64,000 nucleotides of DNA from Primula veris (taxonomy: Eukaryota; Streptophyta; Magnoliopsida; Ericales; Primulaceae). The first letter of the stretch is position 1. Every line of letters begins with the position of its first letter. Of this stretch, positions 21,926-33,158 are shown one piece after another. Location: positions 17,782,258 through 17,846,257 of the forward strand of contig OY821747.1 of assembly GCA_963682055.1 (NCBI GenBank), read 5' to 3'. The notes under the pieces were generated by a model that saw nothing but the letters and a program-made list of their open reading frames with translations, did no database searches and was not told the origin of the DNA. Position numbers and translations under genes: made by a program.

Positions 21926-22812
21926 GAACTTATTATATATATGTATATTAGTATCATGTAGAGAACACATCTGTATGTATACGACTACTTATTTTCCATG
22001 ACTTGGGATATATACTGGGCGTGTATGTATGTATGGGTTTGTATGTAATCTTAAATTAGGTATTATTTAGTAATTGGTTTCGCCGGACTGCGAGATTCCT
22101 TGTCGCCGAGACTCTGGGCACATCGCCGGACAGAGAGGCGAATGACAGATGGCAGGGGCAGTGGGGGATAAAACCCTAGCTGCTGTTGGTTTTAAAGTAA
22201 GAACCATGTTTTGTAAATTTAAAGTATGCAGAGACCATACTTAATATTTTTTTTGTATGCTGAAATTCTGTTTTGGTCCTTTAGTATTTAAAACAATCAT
22301 CTTTCTCCCAATGTTTCAAATGTAACAGTTTTAACCCGTTGCAGTTTGAGAAACTTATGAATTGACCCACATAGTTTCAGATTTGGACATATCTAGTATA
22401 GCAGATATACATAATCCGAAAATCTGAATATAATTAATTAGTAACTATTTAGATTTAATTAATGTTTGTTATTGATTAATTATAGTTGAGGTTTAATTTA
22501 TTAAAAACTATTAAGATTAAATTGATAATTAGTTTATTAATTTATAATAGTTTAGAATTTGATTAACTGGATTAATTAATATTGTTTAGACTTAATTAGT
22601 TTGTGTAATTAATAACAATTAGATTTAATTAATGGTGAAGTGAATTGCATGAAAACAAATTAAAAGTGATGTATTTAATTTCACGTGTTGGCTTTAGTGT
22701 CTTCCTCACCATCGGATGGAATAAATTACGGATCACTAAGTATAATTTGTATCCCTAAAAGGTATAAATGGCTAAGTGGGAGAGTGAATTTAATTCGTAT
22801 AAATATCACGGG
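21926..22812. other. AT-rich interval, no gene; holds a dispersed repeat
   Basis: 887 bp. 22080-22170 is a short GC-richer island without a frame. 22440-22660 is a run of TTAATTA-type words. 22699-22811 is a dispersed repeat also found at about 45018-45190 (shared words GTATAAATG/ATATCACGG, CCATCGGATGGAATA and ATAATTTGTATCC). Confidence 0.6.
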
Positions 22813-22833
22813 AACCAAGAGAACATACTCTAA

Positions 22834-24430
22834 TGATTGACGGGATCATAGACGAGAATCCGTCAGACTCAGAGGAAGAGCGAGCTATATCCGCAGCAAG
22901 GCGGACAAGAAAACATCAGACAGTAGCTCGATAGTTAGACAGTGCAGCACCCGTTACAAACACTAGGCCAAACTCCAGGGCGTATCTACATACTATGTCG
23001 GCCAACTCAAGTTCCCACCAAGGAAGAGTCGCTCGATTCCTAACTAACAACGAAGAAATCAGAGAGTTCCACTCCGAAGATAACTACGTCGAGGAAACAA
23101 GAAAGACTCAGCAGCGACCGACTTATCCAACGACATTCCAATACGGAATGACAGTTACCGACACACAAGAGCAAACAGCTCGACAAGAGCTATCACGCTC
23201 AAATTCAAGCCTAGCTGGCAGCCTGCATGTCAGCCATGGCAGCTGCAGGGATCAAAATCCCAATAGGCCAAACAGTCGGCCCACAAAAAGAGATCCAAAG
23301 AAACGAGCAAGTGGAAGATTCTACTTATAGGGCAGCCATGGAGGTGGCAGTACGACGGCAGAAGGCTAGAAGCCCCCAACAAGGGGAACTCCCCCCCCCC
23401 CAGAACGACCCAACCAATATCCGGGTTTCAGGACACCCAAACTGGACATCTCCTTGGTCTAGCCCCAAACCGTAGAGAATACACCGAGAACAGGTTGCCC
23501 AATGAGAGGTTAAATGAATACTGTATTCGCTTCATTGACATGGCAAATCAAATCCCTCAATACGCCAGCAACATAGCCATCCAGAATTTCATCAAGTCCA
23601 TTCCGAGCGGATACTCAGCGAGGAGAAATTTTTTTGGCAAAAGTTCCTGACTACCGATACACTTCTTGCGTACGGCACCCATCTGATGGACAAAAATAGG
23701 AAATGAGAAACCTCAACCGAACTCTACCTAGAGGAGAGTTGGTCAGAGAGACACATGTGGAACGCAAGAAAGCCAATGGAAATCAAAGTGAGGCAATCAA
23801 ACCGGTCAAGAGAGACAACGTGTACAGAAGGCCCGAGGATCAGAAAAATGTAGAGCCCCTTATAGAAGCTGACGGAAACCTTACCAGGTACCAAATAGGC
23901 CTCCCCGTCCAGAATGCTTCCAAGAGAGAGAGCACAGGGGGAACTTTGAACCGGTCCTACTCAGATATAATTTCAACTAGTCTGCAGAAGACATTCTAAA
24001 AGACATCTGCAGAAAAAGCTAGTATTCAAGACCAGACCCGTTCGTATCTCCACCAAACCAAAGAGACTCCAACCTCTACTGTGCCTATCATGAAGACCAC
24101 GTCCATCTCACCGAACACTGTAGGAACCTCTGATGGAAAATGAACCTATGGGGCGACGCTGGCTATCTAAACAAGTTCATCAAGGGCGGCATGAACAAAG
24201 ACAAGCAACCTGCCATTGAATGACCAGAAGACAGAAGAGAAAAGACGATCAATGTCGCCCACCTGTCGCGACCCATAAACACAGGAGGCGAGCTAGCCCA
24301 ACAAAGGGAACTGGCTCACTTTGGCTAGGTCGCCAGAGCATCTCAGGCATCCTCCTCCACCAAGAGACAATGCACGCAGCAAAGACACCCGCCAATCTCT
24401 TTCTCCGACCACGATGAAGAAGGGGTCATA
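22834..24430 (+). pseudogene. gag: Tat-type gag, degraded
   Basis: Gag would form the particle core. Only fragments remain open: 22995-23330, 23703-23999 and short bits between. A recognisable landmark is the histidine/cysteine motif YCAYHEDHVHLTEHC near 24078, which corresponds to the YC-x-FH-x-GH-x-TE-x-C box of Tat Gags. A run of ten C at about 23391-23400 coincides with a frame change. Polar, Arg/Gln/Ser-rich stretches (22995-23330) fit the Gag N-terminus. Confidence 0.7.
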
Positions 24431-24435
24431 TACCC

Positions 24436-25048
24436 TCACAACGATGCGATTAACCTTCGGGTCAAAATCGGAATCGACACGGTTAGCAGAGTCCTAATCG
24501 ACCAGGGAGCGTCGTGTGACATAATGTATAAGAAACTCTTCGACAAGATGGAACTGAGTCTATATGACTTACAACCGACCGACGTAACCTTGATAGGATT
24601 TATCTTGGAAACAACAAAGCCACTTAGGAAGATAGTTCTTAACGTCACGACCGGAACCATGTCGGTACTCGTAGAATTTCTAGTGGTCAATGACAACTCA
24701 GGCCATAACGCGATTCTAGGTCGCCCATGGCTCCATGTCATGCGCGCCATACCGTCGACTTACCACCAGAAAGTCAAATACCCGAACGGTAAAGGTGGGA
24801 TTGAAATAGCCCGGGGATGTCAAGAGGATTCAAGACGCTGTGAAGACATAACCGCGGCTTTGAAAAAGCAATTGGTCATCGTGGAGCAACCATCCAACAT
24901 TAACAAGTTGGTTGATAAAATTGCAAAGGAAGATAGGGTCATCAAGGAGCAAGTAGGGGAGAAGCTAAGAAGGGTAAACATCCCAGGAATGGACGAAGAT
25001 CATTATTTCCTACTGGGAGAGAACCTTCCCGAGGAAGAAGCAAAATAA
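24436..25048 (+). pseudogene. Tat-type aspartic protease and linker to RT
   Basis: Cleaves the Gag-Pol polyprotein in active elements. The body matches the family: RVLIDQGASCDIMYKKLF, then LIGFILETTKPL, VEFLVVNDNSGHNAILGRPW and the end motif AIPSTYHQKVKYPN. The active-site triplet Asp-Thr/Ser-Gly reads Asp-Gln-Gly here, so the catalytic hydroxyl residue is missing. The open frame 24524-25048 continues into the charged linker before RT. Confidence 0.8.
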
Positions 25049-26390
25049 TTGGAGAACTTCTTGTTCGCCAATACCGACAAATTTGCTTGGAGCCCCAGAG
25101 ACATGCCTAGCTAGACCCCTGGACAACATGCCATAAACTAAGCGTGAACTCCGATTATAAGCCAGTAGCTTAGAAAAGCAGGAAAATATCAGTCGAGCAT
25201 AGAGAGGCAATTATAGCGGAAGTTCAGAAATTACTGGAAGCTGGAGCCATAAGAGAGGTGATCTACCCTAGGTGGTTGTCCAATCCAGTGGTGGTCCCTA
25301 AGAATAATGGGAAGCTAAGAGTCGGTATAGACTTCACCAGTCTCAATAAAGCATGCCCGAGGGATCCATTCCCACTACCGAGAATAGATCAACTAGTTGA
25401 AGTAATGGCAGGGGCAGATAGGATGGCCTTCCTAGATGCGTACTCAGGATACCATCAAATCCCGCTCGCTAAAGAGGATCAGGAAAAAAAAAAACCTCGT
25501 TTATCTCACCACTGGGACACTACTGCTACAATGTTATGCCGTTCAGGTTGCGCAACGCATGAGCTACCTACCAAAGAATGATAACAAACGTCTGTCAAAA
25601 GCATATCGGGAAGACAATGGAGGTATACATAGATGATATGGTCATCAAGAGCGAAAAGGCCAAATCCCATTTGCAAGACATCAAAGACGTATTTCAAAAC
25701 TTGGGCAAGCACAAGCTAAAACTCAACGCCACAAAGTGTGTGTTCGGCATAAGCAAGGGTAAGTTCCTAGGGCACATGGTAAGCCAGAAAGGAATCGAAA
25801 CAAATCCCGACCAACTAACGGCTCTGAGGAACCAAGCTGCACCTAAAAGCAAAAAGCAAATATAGGAGCTCATGGGAATGATGGCCGCACTAAGCATGTT
25901 CATCAGCCAATCGGCTAATAAGGGACGCCCATTCTTTGAAACTCTCAGAAAGGGCAAAAAATTCGTATGGAACCCCGAATGCGAAGTTTCTTTCGACAGC
26001 TTAAAAGAGTATTTAAGGACATTGCCCTTGTTAGTCAAACCAAAAAAAGGAGACATATTGGCATGCTACTTGGCGGTCATCTTAAGAGATGAAGGTCGGG
26101 AGCAGTTCCCAATCTACTTCGTAAGTAAAACCCTCGTCGAAGCAGAAACAAGATATCTACCGCTAGAAAAACTATGCCTAGCACTGGTAGTAGCAACAAG
26201 AAAGCTTCAGCACTACTTCATTGACCACCAAGTCCAAGTCTACACTAAATTCCACATCAAAGAATCTCTACGGAGAACCGACATAAGTGGATGGGTGGCA
26301 GCTTGGGGGGTCGAGCTATCTCAATTGCACATCGAATTCGTGCCTAGACATGCGATAAAAGGATAAATATTGGCAGATTTCATTGCAGAA
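25049..26390 (+). pseudogene. Tat-type reverse transcriptase and RNase H
   Basis: Copies element RNA into DNA. RT landmarks: GAIREVIYPRWLSNPVVVPK, LRVGIDFTSLNKACP, FLDAYSGYHQIPL (first Asp) and the catalytic EVYIDDMVIKS (about 25620). The connection/RNase H part includes NPECEVSFDSLKEYL and PLEKLCLALVVATRKLQHY. Breaks: a frame change at the A-run 25487-25497, TGA inside the MPFRLRNA motif near 25560, TAG near 25863 where a CAG codon fits, and TAA near 26364. Confidence 0.85.
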
Positions 26391-26960
26391 TTTACCAAAT
26401 GTCATGACGAACCAGTGATAATGTCGTAACAATCACATTGGTAAATACACGTCGATGGGTCATCTACCAAAGACGAGCCAGGAGCAGAAATCGTCTTCAA
26501 ATCTAGTGAGGGCGCAATAATTGAAAAAAGTATCAAACTGGGCTTCCGCGCAACCAACAACGAGACCGAATACGAAGCTATGATAAACGGCATGATCATT
26601 GCACGAAAACTTGGATGCACCCACTTGACTGCTAGTTCAGACTCCATGATGGTAGTTAATCAGGCCATCGGCGAATACCAAGCTAAAGACGACCGGATGA
26701 TCCTTTACCAAGAACAGGTCCAGAGCATGATGGCAAAATTCGATAAATGCTAATTAGTACGAATTAACCGCACTGAAAATGCCCATGCCGATGCATTGGC
26801 CACCTTAGTCTCAACGCTAACACTAGCAAATACTCGGTCAATTATAGTAGAAACACCGAGTATAACCAAAAGAGTTGATAAGATAATGTCAATGCAGTAT
26901 GAGATGGGATGGATGGACGAAATGATCCAATATTTGAGGAATGGAACGCTTCCAACAGAC
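26391..26960 (+). pseudogene. Additional archaeal-type RNase H (aRNH) of the Tat element
   Basis: A second RNase H between the RT-RNase H and integrase is a hallmark of Tat/Ogre elements. Active-site context is visible: IHVDGSSTKDE (Asp), NNETEYEAMINGM (Glu), ASSDSMMVVNQ (Asp) and ENAHADALA (final Asp). Stops at about 26427-26446 and 26752 interrupt it. It is followed by the linker TRSIIVETPSI typical before the integrase zinc finger. Confidence 0.82.
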
Positions 26961-28160
26961 AAGATAAAAGCACTCGAGGTCACAAGGAAAGCTCCCAAGT
27001 TCTTCCTGTCCGATGAAGAAAAATTTTACAAATCAAGTTACCGAGGACAACATTTGCTTTGTGTCCGCATGGAACTCCAACAGCAGATCTTAGAAGAAAT
27101 CCATGAAGGAGCATGAGGAGCACACATAAAGGGAAGGTCACTAGCCAATAAAACAGTTACACAAGTGTACTGATGGCCATATATCAAAAGGAACACCGAT
27201 GTGTATGTCTAGAAATGCGACAAATGTCAAAGATTTGCCAAAATACCTTGGCTTCCGACATCAATGATTACCCTGGTATCGGCACCATGGCCTTTCGCCC
27301 AGTGGGCAATTGACTTGGTTGGAAAACTGCCAAAAGCGCCAGGAAATGTGGAGTACCTAATTGTGGCAACGGACTATTTCACAAAGTGGGTAGAGGCTAA
27401 ACCGCTTAGACAAATCAAAGCCCAGAATGTCAAGCAGTTCATATGGGAGCACATCATAACCAGATTTGGAGTACCCTATGCCATCGTCGCAAATAATGGA
27501 ACCCAATTTACAGAGGCAAAGTTGCAACTTTGGTATGAGGAATTAGACATTTGGAAGTTCTACTTAATACCAACATACCCACAAGGTAACAGTCAGGCTG
27601 AGGTGTCAAACAGAATAATCCTCGATGGCATTAAGACAAGCTTGGAAAAAGCAAAGGGTAAATGGCTGGAAAGACTCCTCAATGTGCTATGGTTATGCCG
27701 AACAATGCCAAAAACCGACACAAAGGAAACTCCATTTAGCCTAGCATACGGCGTCAAGGCCGTCATACCAATGGAGGTTAGGATGCCCACACTTCGAACC
27801 GCATTAGTCGAGCACGGACAAAATGAAGAACGGATGAGGGAAGAACTCGACATGCTGGATGAGAAACGTGAAATAGCAGCCCTAACCCTAGCAAAGTACC
27901 AACACAGCGTAAAACAAACCTATGACAAAAGGGTAAAGGGCCCCAAAAAATTTAAAGTAGGCGAACTGGTACTACGAAGAGTGACCATCTACACAAGAAA
28001 CGAGATACACGGTAAACTCAGTCCCAACTGGGAGGGACGATATGAAATAATCAAGAAAACAAGCCCGGTCTCGTACAAAATCAAAAGTGTCCAATTCGAA
28101 AACAACAGGGGTGAGAAAAATTCATAGAACGTAGTCAATCTCAAAAAATACTACATGTAA
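26961..28160 (+). pseudogene. Tat-type integrase
   Basis: Inserts element DNA into the chromosome. Zinc-finger remnants: EIHEGA...GAH and KCDKCQRF (about 27090-27240), with stops between. The core and C-terminal domain are open from 27264 to 28127: WAIDLVGKLP (first Asp), ATDYFTKWVEA, IVANNGTQFTE, QGNSQAEVSNR (Glu), then FKVGELVLRRV and the LSPNWEGRYEI end motif. The second catalytic residue, usually Asp in the SDNG box, is Asn here (codon AAT), which would abolish activity. The frame ends about 35 bases before a second short LKKYYM segment in the same frame. Confidence 0.88.
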
Positions 28161-28261
28161 AATAGACCAAGGCTACTGATAGGTAATTCTCTTTTATTCC
28201 TATTTCCCTTATTTTGTAATCATTCTAAGCAATAAAATGAGTCCGTTATGAATTCCGTTGA

Positions 28262-29420
28262 GAAAAATCTCTACTAACAAGTCCTTCAATGAACCAAAGG
28301 CACGCAAAAAAAACGACCATGTCCTCCAACGAACCGGAGGCAATAGGATTAAAGTCCCAAACAAGTCCTTCAACGAACCGAAGGCACGCAAAATGACAAA
28401 ATCCTCCAACGAATCGGATGCAACAGGGTTAAAGTCCCAAGCCAGTTCTTCAACGAACCTAAGGCACACACACACACACAAAAAAATGACAAAGTCCTCC
28501 AATGAACCGGAGGCAACAGGGTTAAAGTACCAAACAAGTCCTTCAATAAACCGAATGCACGCCAAAAAAAAAAAAAATAATAACCAAGTCCTCCAACGAA
28601 CCGGAGGCAACAGGGTTAAAGTCCCAAACAGGTCCTTCAACGAACTGAAGGCACGCAAAATGACAAAGTCCTCCAACGAACAAGAGGCAACAGGGTTAAA
28701 GTCCCAAACAAGTCCTTCAACGAACGAAGGCACGCCAACAAAAAAAAAAAGACAAAGTTCTCCAACGAACCGGAGGTAACAGGGTTAAAGTCCCAAACAA
28801 GTACTTAAACGAACCGGAGGCAACAGGGTTAAAGTTCCAAACAAGTCCTTCAATGAACCGAAGGCACGCCAAAAAAAAACAAAAAAAAAACGACTAAGTC
28901 CTCCAACGAACCGGAGGCAACATGGTTAAATTCACAAACAAGTCCTTCAACGAACCGAAGGCACGCAAAACGACAAAGTCCTCCAACGAACCGGAGGCAA
29001 CAAGGTTAAAGTCTCAAACAAGTCCTTCAGCGAACCGAAGGCACGCCAAAAACAAAAAAAAAGAAAAAAAAAAGACAAAGTTCTCCAATGAACCGGAGGC
29101 AACAGGGTTAAAGTCCCAAACAAGTACTTCGACGAACCGAAGACACGCCAAAAAAAAAAAAAACACAAACTCCTCTAACGAACCGGATGCAATAGGGTTA
29201 AAGTCCCAAACAAGTCCTTTAATGAACCGAAAGCACACACACAAAAAAAGACGACAAAGTTCTCAAACGAACCGGAAGCAACAGGGTTAAAGTATCAAAC
29301 AAGTCCTTCAACGAACCGAAGACACGGAAAAAAAAAATGAAAAATCCTCCAACGAACCGGAGGCAACAGGGTTAAAGTCTCAAAAAAATCCTTCAACGAA
29401 ATGAAGGCACACGGGTTTAA
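28262..29420 (+). repeat. Hairpin minisatellite behind Tat integrase (about 13 units)
   Basis: Units of about 80-95 bp, each with two sub-repeats. One reads CCTCCAACGAACCGGAGG and the other CCTTCAACGAACCGAAGG; both are inverted 5-bp stems around the same loop AACGAACC. They are joined by CAACAGGGTTAAAGTCCCAAA and by variable A-runs. I count about 13 occurrences of the CAACAGGGTT-type joint. Open frames on both strands over this array are by-products of the period and not genes. Confidence 0.9.
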
Positions 29421-29842
29421 ATCCGTTAAAAAATATATCGTGATGAAACAAGTCAAGAAGAACAAATTAAAATAAAAAATCTCAAGAGACGTAAGCATAA
29501 TTCCGTAAAAGAACAAGAAATACAAGAAATAACGTCCATCCATAGCTAAAGCAGATATATAATGCGAGCCCACGTTACGGAGGCCATAAGACAAGGCGCA
29601 GGACAAATAATCAAAGACAAACAAAGGCCAATAAAACAAGCAAGGAAAAATAAAACGGCCTAATTCGACGACGAACTATAACTTCACGAATAGGAGGGGA
29701 CCTGACCAAGATCAACCGCCTCATCATCTGTGGAGGTATCCTCATCAATATCATCACCTTCTAAAATTTCATGGGGAATGAGAGAATCAAAATTCGTGTT
29801 ATGAGAGCCCACAAAACCAGCCACCGATAATCGAGCAGTAAA

Positions 29843-30211
29843 CTATGCTGCTTTGGTCTGGTTATGGAAATCGGTAGCAGCAACTCGACGGTCGTTCTCA
29901 AAGGGTAACGATCGGACTTGGCCTAAGGTTGCAAATGCATTATGTTGAGCACAAGAAGCGCGGAAGTAATTCACTAAAGCATCGGCATGAGGCACCAATG
30001 CTTTGAACTTATTAAGCCACTTGTCCTTTAACCGCCAATACCGATCTAAACGACGCTCCTGAACCACGAAAACATGCTCGCGTTTCACATAGTCCCTAAA
30101 AGAGGCCGACCGGACCTTTAATTTTTCCTTAAGACGGACACATTCGGCATGAAGGGTATCATTCTTCCCCATGAATTCAACATAAAGCCAATTGGCACGG
30201 GCTTCATTCAC
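29843..30211 (-). pseudogene. C-terminal coiled-coil exon of the antisense gene
   Basis: Longest clean piece of the 3' end: 122 codons, Arg/Lys/Glu-rich helix (HAECVRLKEKLKVRSASF; RRLDRYWRLKDKW), then TAG. Past that TAG the same frame continues for about 50 codons to the acidic tail ending at 29684, so the TAG probably replaced CAG. Confidence 0.6.
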
Positions 30212-32265
30212 CGCACCAGACGAGGGCCCAACCCGGGCAGCACCAGTAGGTCCCTACCCATGATTAACAAGGGCTGAAGAACCAATCTGATGCTATAAAA
30301 TAGCAGGTGCCTACAAAGATAAATAAAAAGTACATCAATAAAAGTCATAGAACCAACAAGGGAAATCAGAAACATCGACATTTATACAAGTTACATCTCA
30401 AAAAAAAATAAAAAATAAAAATCAGTTAAAATACAAGTCAGTTGTAATCTAAACTAGTCGGACATATGAGTAGTAGAGTCATCGGGAGACACTGAGGTCA
30501 CACCAACATCGGCAAAATAAACCTCGCACAATGACATTATCTGTGACCCAAGACGGCCCTTCACCTCATGATCGACATTAGTCAAAGCAACAGTGGTCTC
30601 ATCAACACGAGCCATGGCACTAACCATGTGCTCTGCTCGGGTTGCACCACGGGTACCCTTTACATAGCCATACTATTCTAGCGCCCTAGTACGGGCCCAA
30701 TGAACCTTAACAAAAGAGAGCAGTAAATTGGCATCATCAAAAACAGACTCCAACACCAAGTGCAAAGTAGTAACCCGGCCCTGACCAACGAAGTTCACTT
30801 AAAATCTCCTTCGCCTTTCCCTTATTCGCAATGTAATTGGCCGTCTTCCTACTAAATTCCTCACCCAAATTGCGTAAACGAGTTGATAAATTCGAAATAT
30901 GAATATTAAGGTCCCCAATCTCACGGCGAGCAAGGTTTAATGCATAAGCACGAGTTGAACTGGGTCCCTCAGCCTTAACCGTATCACAAATAGGTGCATC
31001 ATCCAATCTACAAGTAGCCCGGGACAAGGTCTCCTCAGACAAAGGGTTAGTCAGTACCTGACATAATACTATTATCCTCCGCATACGAAGACATGCAGTA
31101 AACAGCCTAGAAATGAGAGCGAGGTAGAATAAAGTATAATTACGACAATATGCAAAATGTGCAAACTTTACAAAGTCAAGATCCAAAAAAAAGGCCCATA
31201 AGCCGGGCATCAAAATGAAAACTAAAACCTATGGTTCCACAAGAAATTACAAAACAAAGGAAAATCCCAGAGGTCAACCTGAGATGGCGGAGGATGGGGA
31301 GTAGAAGAACGGGGCATGACAGAACTCGAGCCCGAATGAGGGCGTGGCATAACAGAGATCGGATGCCCTGGTAGCACCGGAAGCTCATCCTCCTGAACGT
31401 TAGCCCAATCCAAAGGAAGCGGAGGGGATACCCGAGATACGGGATAAATAAAGTCCGACCATGCCGGATGCGAGTGAGGTGCCCCAACCATGTTCAGAGC
31501 CCGAACATGGGAGCTGAAAGCATGAAAATTAGCTATCCTCAAAAATGTGCCCCGCTCCTCTATCCGGGAAGCCTCAACCGCAGACACCTTCGTGCTTAGC
31601 TGGGAGACCTTATCCTCATACTTCTCCTGGGATATAGCGAGGGACACTTCGGCCATCTCCCTCTCAACCACTAGCTTGGCTTTCTCCTCTACCCAGAGCT
31701 GCTTATCCGCCCTCAGAGCCACCAATTCAGTTTTATCTTCGGCTCAAAGTTGCTTCTTAGCCTCTAGCGTCGATAACTGAGATTGGGACGTAGCGAACCT
31801 CTTCTTTAGGTCCACGACCGAGAGGAAAGCCTACAAGGAAACCTTATAAGATACCAAAATACCAAAAAATAGAGAATAAATCAAAATACCCAAAGGCAAT
31901 AAAACATACCCGGAAGGAATCATCGCTAGTCATCAACGACCTCCTTTTCGGGACGACAAGTCAGCTCCTTCATGTCCTTATAGACAAGGGGCATGTTGAA
32001 CCATGGGTTCAATAATTGATTTTGATTATACGTGAGATTATGTATTAATGATTTTACGATTTCTTTATTTCGATGATATAATGTTTGGTCTTTTCCAAAA
32101 ATAGAAAATGTATATTTGAGGACTTTAAAATAATAAAGCATTCGATAATGAAACCAACAATTCAAATGGAAGTAAATTTGAAGTTTGAACAAGCAAGTTA
32201 CGAGCATTTCAAAGTCAAAAGTTCAACACATAAATCTCCAGGTGCACCAACCGGTGGATAATACA

Positions 32266-32397
32266 GAACCCACCAGTGGGTCAAGTGGACAGAACAAGAA
32301 GAATTTTCTCAGATGATACCCACCAGTGGGTCAATGTTCCAGAACCAGCAAAGATTTCACCCACCAATGGGTCAGAAGACACCCACCGGTGGGTCAA
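32266..32397. repeat. Four spaced 16-bp palindromes in the solo LTR
   Basis: ACCCACCAGTGGGTCA at about 32268 and 32318, ACCCACCAATGGGTCA at about 32359 and ACCCACCGGTGGGTCA at about 32381. A weaker CACCAACCGGTGG lies at 32245. Spacing is 20-50 bp, not a simple tandem. They lie in the U3-like part, where palindromes could bind a dimeric factor. Confidence 0.85.
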
Positions 32398-33131
32398 AGT
32401 CCAGATCACAAAAAAGAGCTTTTTAACTTTTTCAAAAAGTGGCTTTAACTATTGGGTAAAGCTCTTAACCACTCCAAATGGTCATGAGAGATCCAATAGA
32501 CATTTTTCGTCTACAAAACCCCCCAAATATCTCTCATAAACACACCTATCACACACCCAATCTCTATAGCAATTCAATACAATATCAAAGCAAATAAAGG
32601 CTTTATACTACATATTTCTTACGTGTAATCTTATAAATTCTCGAGTTTACTCTTATTGTAATCTTATAAACACTTCAAGAATATTTGTGTGTGAGCGGTA
32701 CATTTTCGATTCAAATTGTAGAGTGAATTATAAACTCATTTGTGAGCGAGTGATCGGGTAAAGGCTTTATAAACAAGTGTTGCTTAAAAGCTCTAGGTCT
32801 TTTCATTCGGGATACTCATAGAGTGAGGGGGAGCTTAATCGGTCGATTAGCTCGTTAGGTTGTTATCTTGGGAATAATATTATAGTGAAATACTCGGTAG
32901 CGTGAATACCGAGAAGAGGACTAGGCGGGTTTGCCAAACCTCTATATATCATGATGTCATCTCTTCCCTACTCTTACTTTCTGCATCTATATATTTATTT
33001 GTGTGAATGATTTAACTTTAATATTGATTATTATTGCACAAGTTTATTGATTGCGTAGTTTAATCTTGTTAGTTGGGTTGTCAGTTGCGCTTAAGATTTA
33101 ATTCCGCTAAAAACACTTAAAACCTTATTCA

Positions 33132-33158
33132 CCCCCCCCCCCCCCCCCCCCCCCCCCC
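33132..33158. repeat. 27-bp poly(C) run
   Basis: Uninterrupted C27 near the right end of the solo LTR; length is prone to sequencing and replication error. Confidence 0.95.

Noticed and set aside
28209..29244. Long frames on both strands over the hairpin array
   Set aside because: Period-driven open frames (SFNEPKARK on one strand, RFVEGLVWDF on the other); no start context or family.
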